Counted from the first letter of the stretch, positions 49,017 through 58,085 are shown. The stretch is DNA of 64,000 bases from Saccharothrix sp. NRRL B-16348 (GCF_001280085.1 NZ_LGED01000001.1:360233-424232), one strand, 5' to 3'. Notes: generated from the sequence alone by a model not told the origin. Translations and numbers: made by a program.

Positions 49017-49226
49017 GTTCCTCTCCGTGCTCACTCGCTTACCGGAACTTAGATTGCGATGATTCAACCCGGATCGGGACGTCATAGCGCTGGCCGGTGG
49101 CCGTTCCACGGTAAGCGGTCAGTGGAGTTCGGCAGGGCCGATCAGCCTCGCCGATCGGTACTTCTCGCAGTCGGGGGAGTGCCCCTACTCTGCCGTTGAC
49201 GCCCAAAGGACTGTGAGGGGGCGCAA

Positions 49227-50609
49227 TTGAACACCATCGGTTCGCCAAGCTCTCCTGTTACCCCAGACGTCTGGGACCAGCAGGAGATGCGTGACGCCCT
49301 GGCCAGACGAGAGATCAGCGCGGTCTACCGGCTGCTCCGACGGCACGGTGTCTCGCAGCGCCAGATCGCGGCGCTGACGGGCCAGTCGCAGTCCGAAGTC
49401 TCGGAGATCCTCAAGGGACGCCAGGTCATGGCCTACGACGTCCTCGCCCGGATCGCCGCCGGCTTGGGCGTCCCCAGGGGGTACATGGGCCTCGCTTACG
49501 ACGAGGCCACGGCAGTGAGGGTGGCCGCCACGGCGGAGTCACCCCATTCTGAGGAGGACGAGTCGGTGAAGCGAAGGAAGTTCCTCGCGCACGCCGCCGC
49601 CATCACCGTCGGCGCGGCCGTGTTCGGTACGGACTCCGGGTCTTGGGCTTCGTCGCCCGCGCAGACTCCGGCCCCTGGCCGCATCGGCATGACCGACGTC
49701 CGACAGGTCGAAGCGGCCACCAGGGCGTTGCGCACGCTCGACTACCAGTACGGCGGCGGCTCGTGCCGCGACGCGGTGGTCGCCCAGCTCTCGTGGGGCC
49801 AGCAGATGCTCGGCGCGAACGCGACCGACCTGGTCAAGGAACGCCTGTACGTCGCGCTCGCCGACCTGCACAACCTGGCCGGGTGGACCTCGTTCGACAC
49901 CGGCCTGTACGACTCGGCCCGCAACCACTTCGGCCAGGCGCTCGGCCTGGCGAAGCAGGGCCGCAAGGAAGAGCTCGTGGCCAACATCCTGTACCGGATG
50001 GGCCGCGTCTACCTGCACCAGAACGCGCCGGACGACGCGTTGAAGGTGTTCCAGCTCGGCCAGCTGGCCGCGCAGAACTCCGGCTCGGAACTCGCCGTCG
50101 GCATCCTGTGCGCCAACGAGGCGTGGGCCTACGCGAAGATGGGCTCCGACGACCAGGCGTTGAAGCTGCTCGGCCGGGCGCGCGACGAGTTCGCCCGCGC
50201 CAACATCGGCGAGGCGCCCGCGTGGGCGAAGTTCTTCGACGCCAACGACCTGTCCGCGATGATCGGCACCGTGCACACGGAGCTGGCGCAGACCGTGGAC
50301 TCGAAGTACACGCGCACCGCGGTGCCCGCGCTGACCAAGGCCATCGGCGGGTACGGCGAGGACATGACCCGCAGCCGGTCGTTCAACCTCACGTCCCTGT
50401 CGATCAACCACCTGCTGGACGGCGACATCGACCACGGCGCGCGGCTCGGCCGGCAGGCGATCGAGCTGTCCGAGGGTCTGAAGTCGGTCCGCACGAAGGA
50501 CCGGATGAAGCCGTTGCAGCACGAAGCCGAGAAGCGCCGGAACAACCCCGACGCCCGTGAGCTGGCCGAACGCCTTGCCAAGTTCACCGGCAACGACAGC
50601 GCGGCCTGA
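49227..50609 (+). CDS. HTH-TPR regulator with an internal twin-arginine-like segment
   Basis: A 460-residue protein starting with TTG at 49227 after GAGGGGG. Residues 18-90 hold an XRE-type helix-turn-helix (VSQRQIAALTGQSQSEVSEILKG in part). Residues 150-440 are helical TPR-like repeats. Between them is RRKFLAHAAAITVGAAVFG, whose RRxFL-hydrophobic pattern looks like a Tat signal but is internal, so it is not an export signal. Similar regulators in Streptomyces influence development and secondary metabolism. Its 3' end overlaps the phosphotransferase ORF by 53 bp. Confidence 0.85.
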   Translation: MNTIGSPSSPVTPDVWDQQEMRDALARREISAVYRLLRRHGVSQRQIAALTGQSQSEVSEILKGRQVMAYDVLARIAAGLGVPRGYMGLAYDEATAVRVAATAESPHSEEDESVKRRKFLAHAAAITVGAAVFGTDSGSWASSPAQTPAPGRIGMTDVRQVEAATRALRTLDYQYGGGSCRDAVVAQLSWGQQMLGANATDLVKERLYVALADLHNLAGWTSFDTGLYDSARNHFGQALGLAKQGRKEELVANILYRMGRVYLHQNAPDDALKVFQLGQLAAQNSGSELAVGILCANEAWAYAKMGSDDQALKLLGRARDEFARANIGEAPAWAKFFDANDLSAMIGTVHTELAQTVDSKYTRTAVPALTKAIGGYGEDMTRSRSFNLTSLSINHLLDGDIDHGARLGRQAIELSEGLKSVRTKDRMKPLQHEAEKRRNNPDARELAERLAKFTGNDSAA

Positions 50610-51519
50610 GCTGCGGGGAGTCGGGGTCCTGGACGGAAGGTTCACCTCCGCCGCGCTGACCGCCGTGCTGAAGCGGCTGTGCGCCGAACTGGGGTTGGCG
50701 CACCGCGGCGCGCGGCTGGTGAAGTTCACCAGCAACGCCGTGTTCGACCTGCCCGTGGACCGGGTGGTGGTGCGGATCGTCGGCTCGACGACGTTGCGCC
50801 ACCGCGCGGGCAAGGTGGTCGAGGTCGCGCGGTGGCTCGCCTCGCACGACGTGCCCGCCGTGCGGCTGGTCGAGGGTGTGCGGCAGCCGTTGGCGGTCGG
50901 CGAGCACCTGGCCACGGTGTGGCACACGGTGCCGTCCGGCGGCAGGCCCGTCGACGGCCGTGACCTGGGCCGGGTGCTGCGGCAGGTGCACGCGCTGCCC
51001 GTGCCGGAGTTCGAGTTGCCGCGCTGGACGCCGCTGGACGACGTGCGCCGGCGCATCGCGGACGCCGAGGAGCTGTCCGCGCCGGACCGCCGGTTCCTGG
51101 AGGAGCGGTGCGCCGAGGCCGACGACCGCCTGGCCGAGCTGCGGACCGTGCTGCCGCAGGGCGTGGTGCACGGCGACGCGCACCTGGGCAACCTGATCGC
51201 CAGCCCGGACGGCCCGGTGATCTGTGATTTCGATTCCACCAGCGTCGGGCCGCGCGAGTGGGACCTGAGCACCCTGCCGGTCGGCGTCGCCCGGTTCGGC
51301 CACCCCGCCGAGTGGTACCGACAGCTGGCCGACGAGTACGGCTTCGACGTCACCCGCTGGGCCGGTTTCCCGGTGTTGCGCGAGGTCAGGGAGCTGAAGC
51401 TGACCACGAGCGTGCTGCCGATCATGCGCAGCCACCCCGGTGTGCGCGAGGAGTTGCACAGCCGGCTCAAATCGTTGCGCGCGGGCGACACCACGACCCA
51501 CTGGACCCCTTACCGCTGA
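50557..51519 (+). CDS. Aminoglycoside phosphotransferase-like protein
   Basis: A 320-residue kinase-fold phosphotransferase (APH family). VVHGDAHLGNLI (catalytic HGDxxxxN) and CDFDS (metal-binding Asp) are clear. The start is uncertain: GTG at 50557 overlaps the regulator by 53 bp; the next in-frame GTG is at 50665 and would cut the N-lobe. APH-like proteins may phosphorylate antibiotics, sugars or other small molecules; no resistance is implied. The overlap suggests coupling to the HTH-TPR gene. Confidence 0.82.
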   Translation: MSWPNALPSSPATTARPELRGVGVLDGRFTSAALTAVLKRLCAELGLAHRGARLVKFTSNAVFDLPVDRVVVRIVGSTTLRHRAGKVVEVARWLASHDVPAVRLVEGVRQPLAVGEHLATVWHTVPSGGRPVDGRDLGRVLRQVHALPVPEFELPRWTPLDDVRRRIADAEELSAPDRRFLEERCAEADDRLAELRTVLPQGVVHGDAHLGNLIASPDGPVICDFDSTSVGPREWDLSTLPVGVARFGHPAEWYRQLADEYGFDVTRWAGFPVLREVRELKLTTSVLPIMRSHPGVREELHSRLKSLRAGDTTTHWTPYR

Positions 51520-51609
51520 GACCGGGGCCTCGGGGGAACGAACCGGTAACGCTCGGCGCGCGTTCGACGAATGAGGCATCGAAGGATTGCGTGACGGGGT
51601 CGGCGAGGT

Positions 51610-51909
51610 GTGCGAGTGGTCGGGAATCTGCCGGTGTTGCGGCGTCGGAAGGCGAGGCGTGCCCTGCGCGCGGCCCGGATGCTGGACGAGGTCGTGGACA
51701 CCCAGTTGCCGTTCCTGGCGTCGTTCGACGAGCAGCGGCGGGTCCGTTCGGCGACCTACCTGGCCGAACTGGTGAAGCTCGCGCAGGACTACCGGTACTT
51801 CGCCAACGGCTGGATCGACGCCAAGGAGCTCGAACGGCGGGGTCAGGACGCGATGGCGGCGCTGATCCGGCTTCGCGAGGACCCTTCCGCCCGACCGATC
51901 ACCGACTAG
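51610..51909 (+). CDS. Small basic helical protein, unknown
   Basis: A 99-residue Arg/Ala/Leu-rich protein from GTG at 51610. Mostly helical (RRRKARRALRAARMLDEVVD and the RRVRSATYLAELVKLAQDYRYF stretch, in part). No recognised domain, no signal peptide. The start has a weak ribosome-binding site; GTG at 51616 is also possible. Confidence 0.55.
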   Translation: MRVVGNLPVLRRRKARRALRAARMLDEVVDTQLPFLASFDEQRRVRSATYLAELVKLAQDYRYFANGWIDAKELERRGQDAMAALIRLREDPSARPITD

Positions 51910-51911
51910 GA

Positions 51912-51942
51912 CGTTCGGCGCAGCTCGTCGCACCGAACGGAC
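51912..51942. terminator. Weak bidirectional hairpin
   Basis: CGTTCGGCG pairs imperfectly with the CGCACCGAACG arm ahead of convergent stops at 51909 and 51956. The mismatch makes the role uncertain. Confidence 0.4.
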
Positions 51943-51955
51943 CACTCGCCGACGA

Positions 51956-52750
51956 CTAGTCGTGCCATGCGCCTCCTTCCCAGGCTTGCGCCGCGTAGTC
52001 GTGGAAGCTCTTGGGCTCCCGTCCGGCGACCCGTGCGACGGTGTCGGTCGGCTCGCCGTCACCCAGCGCGGCCCACGCCCGGATCTGCTCTTCGGCCAGG
52101 TCGGCGGGCATGACGGCCCGGTAGTCGTCGGGCGTGCCGCGGAACTCGACCTGCCTGCCGGTGACCCGGGCGAGCACGTCGAGCGCCTGCGGGAACGACA
52201 GCGCCTCGGGCCCGGTGACCTCGTAGACCCGGCCCTCGTGCCCGTCCTCGGTCAGCGCGGCGGCGGCCACCGCGGCGATGTCGTCCGCGTCGACGAACGC
52301 CTGCTTCTTCTCCCCGAGGGGCAGCACCAGCTCACCCGCGAGCACCGAGGGCCGGAAGAACCCCTCGTCGAAGTTCTGGTCGAACCAGTCCGGCCGCAGC
52401 ACGGTCCACCCGACGCCGGAGGAGCGCACCAGCCGTTCGGCGGCGAGCAGCCGTTCGTCGCGCATCTCCACCACGCCGCGGGTGGACAGCAGCACGAACC
52501 GCCGCACGCCCCGCGTCACGGCCTCGTGCACGAACTCGGGTTCGACGGGCAGCTCGTGGGGCGCCATCAGGTAGACCCGGTCGACGCCGGCCAGCGCGCC
52601 CGCCCACGTGTCGCGGTCGGACCAGTCGAAGCGCACCTCGCCCCGGCGTGACGCCCGGCGCACGGCGTGGCCCGCCGCGGAGAGCTGCGCGGCCACCCGC
52701 CTGCCCGTCGAGCCGGTGGCTCCCAGCACCAGGATCGGTAGATCAGCCAT
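51956..52750 (-). CDS. NmrA-like NAD(P)-binding protein
   Basis: A 264-residue Rossmann protein with VLGATGSTGRRVA (8-20), the NmrA/atypical SDR type, and a late FVDADDIAAVAAAAL motif typical of the family. Possibly a redox sensor or NAD(P)H-quinone reductase. ATG at 52750. Confidence 0.85.
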   Translation of the reverse strand: MADLPILVLGATGSTGRRVAAQLSAAGHAVRRASRRGEVRFDWSDRDTWAGALAGVDRVYLMAPHELPVEPEFVHEAVTRGVRRFVLLSTRGVVEMRDERLLAAERLVRSSGVGWTVLRPDWFDQNFDEGFFRPSVLAGELVLPLGEKKQAFVDADDIAAVAAAALTEDGHEGRVYEVTGPEALSFPQALDVLARVTGRQVEFRGTPDDYRAVMPADLAEEQIRAWAALGDGEPTDTVARVAGREPKSFHDYAAQAWEGGAWHD

Positions 52751-52809
52751 GAATCGACCCAACCACAGGGGTCCGACATTCTCGCGGTGGCGCGACCCGG
52801 TGAGAGGGC

Positions 52810-52843
52810 TGAGGGGAGTCGGCGCGTCCACCGACTCCCCTCA
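52810..52843 (-). terminator. Terminator of the secreted-protein gene
   Basis: Perfect 13-bp inverted repeat (52810-52822, 52831-52843) 5 bp past the stop of the minus-strand gene to its right. Confidence 0.85.
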
Positions 52844-52847
52844 CCGC

Positions 52848-53627
52848 TCACCGGGGGATGCGGTAGCGGTGCAGGCCCTTGCAGACGGCCTCGCCCACGT
52901 AGTCGACCAGGCAGTTCGGCGAGGTCAGCTTGTGCGAGAAGATCAGCCGGTGGCTCTTCTTCCCGTTCGAGTAGGTGTCCTCGCGCCACAGCTCGTGGTT
53001 CGGCATCTTGTCGTGGCTGCCGACCACCTCCGTCCGGCCGTCGCGGTGGACGGTCATCACGACGGTCCAGTCGATCGCGGCGACCGCGCTGCACCACGGG
53101 TTGGTGGCCGCGTGGGTGACGGCGATCTGGCCCTTGGTCGAGCTGACCCTGGGCTCGCCCTCGACCCGGATCCCGTCGTCGTTCGCGGTGCGTGAGTCCT
53201 CGTAGACGAACTTCCCGCCCACCTTCGCGTACCGCGCGGTCGGGTTGATCTTGTGCCGCTCGCCCCACTTCTTCTTCTTGAAGTCGAACGACAGCACGAC
53301 CTGGGTGCGGAACTGCCCCGACTTGAACGCCGGGCCGACGCGGTTGTCGACCCCGTTCCACCAGTCGGCCTTCTTCTTGCCGTCCTTGCCGAAGTTGTGG
53401 CAGCCGACGTCCGGGGTGTCGATGTAGCCCTGGGGCGCGATGGAGCCGCCCTTCGGGATGTAGGTCTCGTAGTAGAGCTCCGACTTGACGATCTTCGGCG
53501 CGGGCTTGGCGGACGCGACGGGCTCGATCTCCGGGCCGTCCGCGACCACCGCGCCGACGGCGGCGATCCCCAACACGGCGGCCATCGCCAAGGCCGTGCG
53601 CGCGGCGGTGCTCTTGAGGCTGATCAA
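52848..53627 (-). CDS. Secreted protein of unknown function
   Basis: A 259-residue exported protein. TTG at 53627 with AGGAG 8 bases upstream gives a signal peptide (MISLKSTAARTALAMAAVLG...) and a likely cleavage in the ADGPEIEPVASA region. The mature part is beta-rich, with four Cys (CHNF, PWCSAV, NCLV, AVCK), suggesting two disulfides. No family is recognised. It follows the CHAP gene by 31 bp, in the same direction. Confidence 0.72.
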   Translation of the reverse strand: MISLKSTAARTALAMAAVLGIAAVGAVVADGPEIEPVASAKPAPKIVKSELYYETYIPKGGSIAPQGYIDTPDVGCHNFGKDGKKKADWWNGVDNRVGPAFKSGQFRTQVVLSFDFKKKKWGERHKINPTARYAKVGGKFVYEDSRTANDDGIRVEGEPRVSSTKGQIAVTHAATNPWCSAVAAIDWTVVMTVHRDGRTEVVGSHDKMPNHELWREDTYSNGKKSHRLIFSHKLTSPNCLVDYVGEAVCKGLHRYRIPR

Positions 53628-53658
53628 CTCATTGCTCCTGGGTGTCGAGCGGGTGTGG

Positions 53659-54492
53659 TCAGTTGTCGAAGCCGAGGGACGTGGCGACCTGGCTGCCGTC
53701 CAGGACCACGGGGCCCTCCGGCTCGACCTGGCCGGGCTTGGTGTCCTGGGAGGATTTCTTCGCCTGGGGCTTCTTCGGCTGCGGCTTCTTGGTGTCGACC
53801 TTCTTCTTGTCGCCCTTCTTGGCATCGCTCTTCTTGTCCGGGTTCTTCTTGTCCGGGTCCGCGGACTTCTTCGGCTTCGGGTTCTTCTTCTCGACGGGCG
53901 AGGCGTAACCGGTGACCTGTGCCTTCTTCGGGTCGATCGTGACCTTGCGGATCTTGTCGCCGCTGTTGCCCGAGACCACCGTGATCTTGCCGGTCTTCTT
54001 GTCGACCTTCGTGACGATGCCGACGTGGTCGTTGTCGAAGTCCCGGTCGTTGAGGCGGTAGGTGACGGCGTCGCCGGGCTTGACGTTCTTGACGCCCGCA
54101 CCGCTCTTCCACGTCTTGTTCTTCTGGCCGTAGTCCTTGAAGCTCTTGGCCGCCGAAGTGACGCCGTCGGTCTTCACGCCGCTCTTGTTCCAGACGTGCT
54201 TGGTGAAGTCCGCGCACCACGCCTGGCACTTGCCGCCTGGGCTGTAGGCGTTGCAGTTGTCGCCCTTCTCGTAGTTGCGCTTGCTGTTCAGCTCCTTCTC
54301 GGCGTTCTCCACGATCTGGCGGCGGGTCTCGTCGTCGGCCTGCTGGGACGTGCTCTTCTTGGCGGCGACGAGTTCCGGGTCGGCGGAGGCTGATCCGCGT
54401 TCCGTGGACATGCCCAACAGGGCCACGCCGATCACCGCGGCGGTGATGACGACGATTCGGGCGACAGCTTTTTTGGGCACGGTGAAGTGCAC
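53659..54492 (-). CDS. Secreted CHAP-domain peptidase with Lys-rich tail
   Basis: A 277-residue exported protein. GTG at 54492 follows AAGGAGA. After a signal sequence (7-37), the CHAP domain (about 78-195) has catalytic Cys93 (AWCADF) and His156 (DNDHVGIV), a cysteine amidase/peptidase fold that cuts peptidoglycan peptides. The next 60 residues are a Lys/Asp/Pro-rich repeat tail that may bind the wall. An extra Cys pair (Cys80, Cys89) could form a disulfide. Confidence 0.86.
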   Translation of the reverse strand: MHFTVPKKAVARIVVITAAVIGVALLGMSTERGSASADPELVAAKKSTSQQADDETRRQIVENAEKELNSKRNYEKGDNCNAYSPGGKCQAWCADFTKHVWNKSGVKTDGVTSAAKSFKDYGQKNKTWKSGAGVKNVKPGDAVTYRLNDRDFDNDHVGIVTKVDKKTGKITVVSGNSGDKIRKVTIDPKKAQVTGYASPVEKKNPKPKKSADPDKKNPDKKSDAKKGDKKKVDTKKPQPKKPQAKKSSQDTKPGQVEPEGPVVLDGSQVATSLGFDN

Positions 54493-54516
54493 GATGTCTC
54501 CTTGTTGATCGGGATT

Positions 54517-55017
54517 TCAGAAGCTCGCGGACGCGGGCAGGGTGGTGAAAGGGCCGTCGGTGTCCGGGCCGATCCAGGTGTACCGCTCCGAGGTCTCGGC
54601 CGGCTCGATCGGCTGGTACTCGAACGGCGTTCCGGACGGGCGCTCGTACCGGAATTCGATCGGCGCTTCGTACGGCAGTTCGTACGGCAGTTCGTACGGC
54701 TCGGGCCGCACGAAGTCGCTCACGGCGGCGGGTGCGGGTTCCGGTTGTGGTGCCGGCTCGGGTTCGGTGGCCGGTGCCACGTCCAGCGGTTCCTCGACCG
54801 GCACGTCGGCTGGTGCCTCCGCCGGTTCCTCGACCAGGTCGGCGGGGGCGTGCGCCGAGGGCGGCTCGGCCACGGTCGACTCACCGCCCTGCTGGTGGCC
54901 CAGCAGGAACGCCGCCACCACCGCCAGCGCGAAAGCGGCGAACACGAGCAGCGCGTTCGTCGGATCTTGGCGTGACGGCGCGGTGCGGCTGCGGCCGGTG
55001 ATCTGTCGGCGTGGCAT
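54517..55017 (-). CDS. Single-pass membrane protein with Pro/Glu/Tyr-rich outside tail
   Basis: A 166-residue protein: basic cytoplasmic N-terminus, membrane helix (about 21-42), then a long low-complexity outside region rich in Pro, Glu, Ala and Val with YELPYELPYE repeats and a short C-terminal WIGPDTDGPF segment. ATG at 55017. Function unknown; adjacent to the CHAP gene (24-bp gap), so possibly a surface partner. Confidence 0.68.
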   Translation of the reverse strand: MPRRQITGRSRTAPSRQDPTNALLVFAAFALAVVAAFLLGHQQGGESTVAEPPSAHAPADLVEEPAEAPADVPVEEPLDVAPATEPEPAPQPEPAPAAVSDFVRPEPYELPYELPYEAPIEFRYERPSGTPFEYQPIEPAETSERYTWIGPDTDGPFTTLPASASF

Positions 55018-55087
55018 CTCCAGGCCCCTTCTCGTCGGGATCGGTCGTGACCGACGCAATCCGTTCGAGAGGGGGGTGACAAGGAAA

Positions 55088-55118
55088 CGGGGTGTCCGGG
55101 ACAGTCCCGAACACCCCG
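55088..55118 (-). terminator. Terminator of copD
   Basis: 15-bp inverted repeat with one mismatch (55088-55102, 55104-55118), 20 bp past the copD stop; the centre base pair opens to give a small loop. Confidence 0.75.
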
Positions 55119-55137
55119 ACCGTGACGTTCGACCAGG

Positions 55138-56160
55138 TCAGGCGACCTGCGCGCGCGAGAGCACGACCGCCAACCCGAAGGCGATGCCCATGATGGCCAG
55201 TTCCACCGCGGCCCAGCCGACGATCGCCGTCGTCTTGTGCTGGGCGATGTGCGGCAGGAACCGCCACCGGATGTTCGCGCCCAGCACCGCCAGCAGCGCG
55301 GCGCACACGATCTTGCCGACCAGGACCAACCCGTACGACGTGGTGAACAGCGAACCCGGCAGGCCGACGACGGGGTTGAGCGCGAGTTCCAGCAGCCCGT
55401 TGAACAACCCGGTCACCGAGACGAGGATCAACGCGATCGTGGCCAGCTTGGAGAACTTGGGCAGCGCCTCGGCCAGCAACCCGCGCCGGTGCGCGACCAG
55501 CGCGACCAGCGCCGCCAGACCGCCGGTCCACGCCGCCGCGCCGAGCACGTGCAGCTCCATCGAGATCATCGAGTAGTCGTGGTACTTCCAGTTCGACGCG
55601 TGACCGGTCACCGGCAGCGGCAGCAGGCCGAACATGGCGATCAGGATGCGCAGCTCCGCCGGCACCGACTCGCCGCGGCGCACGGCCATGACGCCGATCC
55701 ACAGGTACACCAGCGCGCACACCGCGCTGAACAGCAACCCCTGCCCGGCGCCGACGCGCTGCACGTAGTCGACGACCATCGGCATGGTCAGTTCCGCGTC
55801 CGGCCGCGTCTCGTACGCCCGGATCACGATCGACAGCAACGCGGTGAACGCCCACACCGCCGCCGCGACCACGGCGGCCGGCCGGGCGATCCGCAGCACC
55901 GGTTCGGTGATGGCGGGCCGGCTGAACCCGAGCAGCTTCGGCAGCAGCGAGAGGCCGACGACGATCGTCGCGGCCAGGTCGAGCAGGGTCCGCACCAACG
56001 GGTGGCCGAACCGGACCACCACCCCCGGCTCGGCCACGCCCACCGCTTCCGGTGTGGTGGACAGGCCGAAGCCCAGGAGGACGCCGACGGCGCCGCCTGC
56101 CAGCAGGCCGCCGACGACCCAGTACCTGTTCGTCGTGGTGGTGGTCCGGTTCACGGTCAT
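55138..56160 (-). CDS. copD: Copper resistance/uptake protein CopD
   Basis: A 340-residue protein with about eight membrane helices of the CopD family. Conserved residues include the HPLVRTLLD start, HASNW and ISMELHVLGAAAWTGGLAAL. CopD acts with CopC to move copper across the membrane. ATG at 56160 overlaps copC by 4 bp. Confidence 0.9.
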   Translation of the reverse strand: MTVNRTTTTTNRYWVVGGLLAGGAVGVLLGFGLSTTPEAVGVAEPGVVVRFGHPLVRTLLDLAATIVVGLSLLPKLLGFSRPAITEPVLRIARPAAVVAAAVWAFTALLSIVIRAYETRPDAELTMPMVVDYVQRVGAGQGLLFSAVCALVYLWIGVMAVRRGESVPAELRILIAMFGLLPLPVTGHASNWKYHDYSMISMELHVLGAAAWTGGLAALVALVAHRRGLLAEALPKFSKLATIALILVSVTGLFNGLLELALNPVVGLPGSLFTTSYGLVLVGKIVCAALLAVLGANIRWRFLPHIAQHKTTAIVGWAAVELAIMGIAFGLAVVLSRAQVA

Positions 56161-56720
56161 CGCCTGGTGCTCTCCTTGGCGCTGTCCGCGCCGCCGCGCA
56201 GCGCGAGGAACGCGCCACCGGCCAGCAGCACGGCCGCGCCGACGATCCACACCCAGATGGGCACGCCGCCCGCGCCGGACGAGGTCGAGGCCGGGTCCTG
56301 GGCGGCCGACTCGGCGGCGGGCGCGGGCGTGCCGCTCCCCGCCTTCGTCAGGGTGAACTTGAGCGAACCCGTCACCGGGTGCCCGTCCGCGGAGAGGATC
56401 CGGTAGCCGACGGTGTACTCGGCGGCCGGGCCGAGCGGGCGGACCGGGAAGACGACGCTGTTGTTCTTGACCGTCGGCTCGCCGGCCGCTTCCCAGCGCG
56501 TGCCCTCGGGCCCGGTGACGGTGATCGTGTTGAACTTCTCCCCGGCCTGCACGGCCTGGTCGAAGGTCAGCGTGATCGCCGCCGGTCCGGCCTCCAACCG
56601 CGACCCGTCCTTCGGGTCGCTGCTGACCAGCACGTTGTGCGCGAACGCCGGTGCGGCCGTGCCGAGCACGACCGCGCCGGCGACCAGGCCGGTCAGCAGC
56701 AGCGAGACGACGCGCCTCAT
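56157..56720 (-). CDS. copC: Copper-binding protein CopC
   Basis: A 187-residue exported protein. The signal peptide ends AFA before His28, which would be the mature N-terminal residue, the usual copper ligand of CopC. The CopC domain is about 28-125 with ILSADGHPVTGS; a membrane helix near the C-terminus (VWIVGAAVLLAGGAFLAL) anchors it. Overlaps both ycnI and copD by 4 bp. Confidence 0.92.
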   Translation of the reverse strand: MRRVVSLLLTGLVAGAVVLGTAAPAFAHNVLVSSDPKDGSRLEAGPAAITLTFDQAVQAGEKFNTITVTGPEGTRWEAAGEPTVKNNSVVFPVRPLGPAAEYTVGYRILSADGHPVTGSLKFTLTKAGSGTPAPAAESAAQDPASTSSGAGGVPIWVWIVGAAVLLAGGAFLALRGGADSAKESTRR

Positions 56721-57472
56721 GCCGTCGGCTTGCCCGCGCGGCGGGACCGCAGCACGGCTCCCGCACCCAACCCGAGCCCCAGCGCGCCGACGGCCAGGCC
56801 GACGCCGCCCAACCAGCGGGCCGTGTCGTCGGTCGTGCCGGCCGCCGTGTCGTGCCCGTCGTCGGCGACCGCCGTCGCGGTGGCCGTGCCGTGCGCGTCG
56901 CCCTCGGTCTTGGCGACGAGCTTCAGCACGGGCGCGGGGCGTTCCGGCTCGTCGGCGCCCTCGGCGGGCGGCGGCGCGTTCCAGTCCACGACCTCGCCGC
57001 TGTCGTAGGTCTGCTTGGTGGGCAGGACCAGCTGGTCGGTGTTGTCCGGCAGCGGCCCGACGGACAGGTCGAACTCGTTGAACTGGCCGGGCTCGATGCG
57101 GCTGCCCGGGTCCGCGGTCCACGTGACCGTGCGGACGGCCTCGGTGACCTCGCGGCCGTGGCTCTTGACCGGCGTGGCCAGCTTCTCCTTGACCGCCACG
57201 ACCTTCCAGCCGGGCGTCGGCTTGGTGCTGACCGAGGCCAGCGGGTACTCGGCGGGCAGGGTCAGCTCCAGCTTGACCGTGCCCGCGTCGGCGCGTTCGT
57301 TGGGCACGCGCAGCGTGACCTTGGTGTACCCGCCCTGGACGGCGTCCTTCGGCGTGGACGCGGTGACGTGCGCGGACGCCAGGCCCGTGGTGGTCAGCGC
57401 GAGGATCGCGGCGGCGCCGAGCACGGCTCCGCCCCTGGCGAGCGTGCGCACGCCAAATCGCTTTGTCGACAT
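56717..57472 (-). CDS. ycnI: YcnI family copper protein
   Basis: A 251-residue exported protein of the YcnI/DUF1775 family, copper-binding proteins whose mature N-terminal His binds the metal. The signal peptide ends ASA, leaving His35 (HVTASTPKDAVQGGYTKV, in part). A C-terminal helix anchors it. ATG at 57472, 48 bp after the upstream gene. Confidence 0.9.
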   Translation of the reverse strand: MSTKRFGVRTLARGGAVLGAAAILALTTTGLASAHVTASTPKDAVQGGYTKVTLRVPNERADAGTVKLELTLPAEYPLASVSTKPTPGWKVVAVKEKLATPVKSHGREVTEAVRTVTWTADPGSRIEPGQFNEFDLSVGPLPDNTDQLVLPTKQTYDSGEVVDWNAPPPAEGADEPERPAPVLKLVAKTEGDAHGTATATAVADDGHDTAAGTTDDTARWLGGVGLAVGALGLGLGAGAVLRSRRAGKPTA

Positions 57473-57520
57473 GAAGTTGTGGCTCCTGAGACCTGAGGTG
57501 TGTTCGGGGGACTCGGGTGA

Positions 57521-58045
57521 TCAGGAACCAGGGGGACCGCGGCGGCCGTGCACCCGCCGCAGCACCACGTCGACCAGCGCGTTCGCCGTCGACGACGGGG
57601 TGGGCGCCCACAGCGCCGCGGCCGGCACGACCGGCACGTGCGGCGGCGGCAGCAGCCGGGTCACCACGGCGACCAGCGCGTGCAGCGCGGCGTCGGCACG
57701 GGCCAGCAGCAGGCCGGTGAGCAGGGCGGCGACCACGTGCGCGGCGGTCATGGCGGTCGGGCTGAACCCGAGGCCCGGCCCGTCGGCGGCGTGGTGGCCC
57801 AGGGTGAGCAGCGCGTGCTGCCCGAGTTGCGCGACACCCAGCGTGGCGAGGACCGTCGCAGGACCACGCCACCGCTCGGCCAGCGCCGTGCCCGCGAACG
57901 CGACGAGCAACGTCAGCGGCAGCGCGGGCGCGAACTCGGTGACCGAGCCGCCCGCCGCACCGTGCGCGGTGACGCTGAGTGCCGACGAGGTGACGGCCAG
58001 CAGAACGGCCCGCGCGAGGCGGGTCGGTGCTGGCCGGCTGGTCAC
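57521..58045 (-). CDS. Small polytopic membrane protein of the copper cluster
   Basis: A 174-residue protein with about four membrane helices and several His (GQHALLTLGHH, HVVAAL, HALVAVV) that could bind metal. No recognised domain. GTG at 58045. It is first in the unit with ycnI, copC and copD, so a copper role is inferred from context only. Confidence 0.68.
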   Translation of the reverse strand: MTSRPAPTRLARAVLLAVTSSALSVTAHGAAGGSVTEFAPALPLTLLVAFAGTALAERWRGPATVLATLGVAQLGQHALLTLGHHAADGPGLGFSPTAMTAAHVVAALLTGLLLARADAALHALVAVVTRLLPPPHVPVVPAAALWAPTPSSTANALVDVVLRRVHGRRGPPGS

Positions 58046-58085
58046 ACCTCAAAGAGTAGGAGGTCGAGCGGCCCTCGCGTGAGTC

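Noticed and set aside
50557..51519. Antibiotic resistance gene
   Set aside because: APH fold alone does not define the substrate; sequence does not match a known aminoglycoside kinase class that I can identify.
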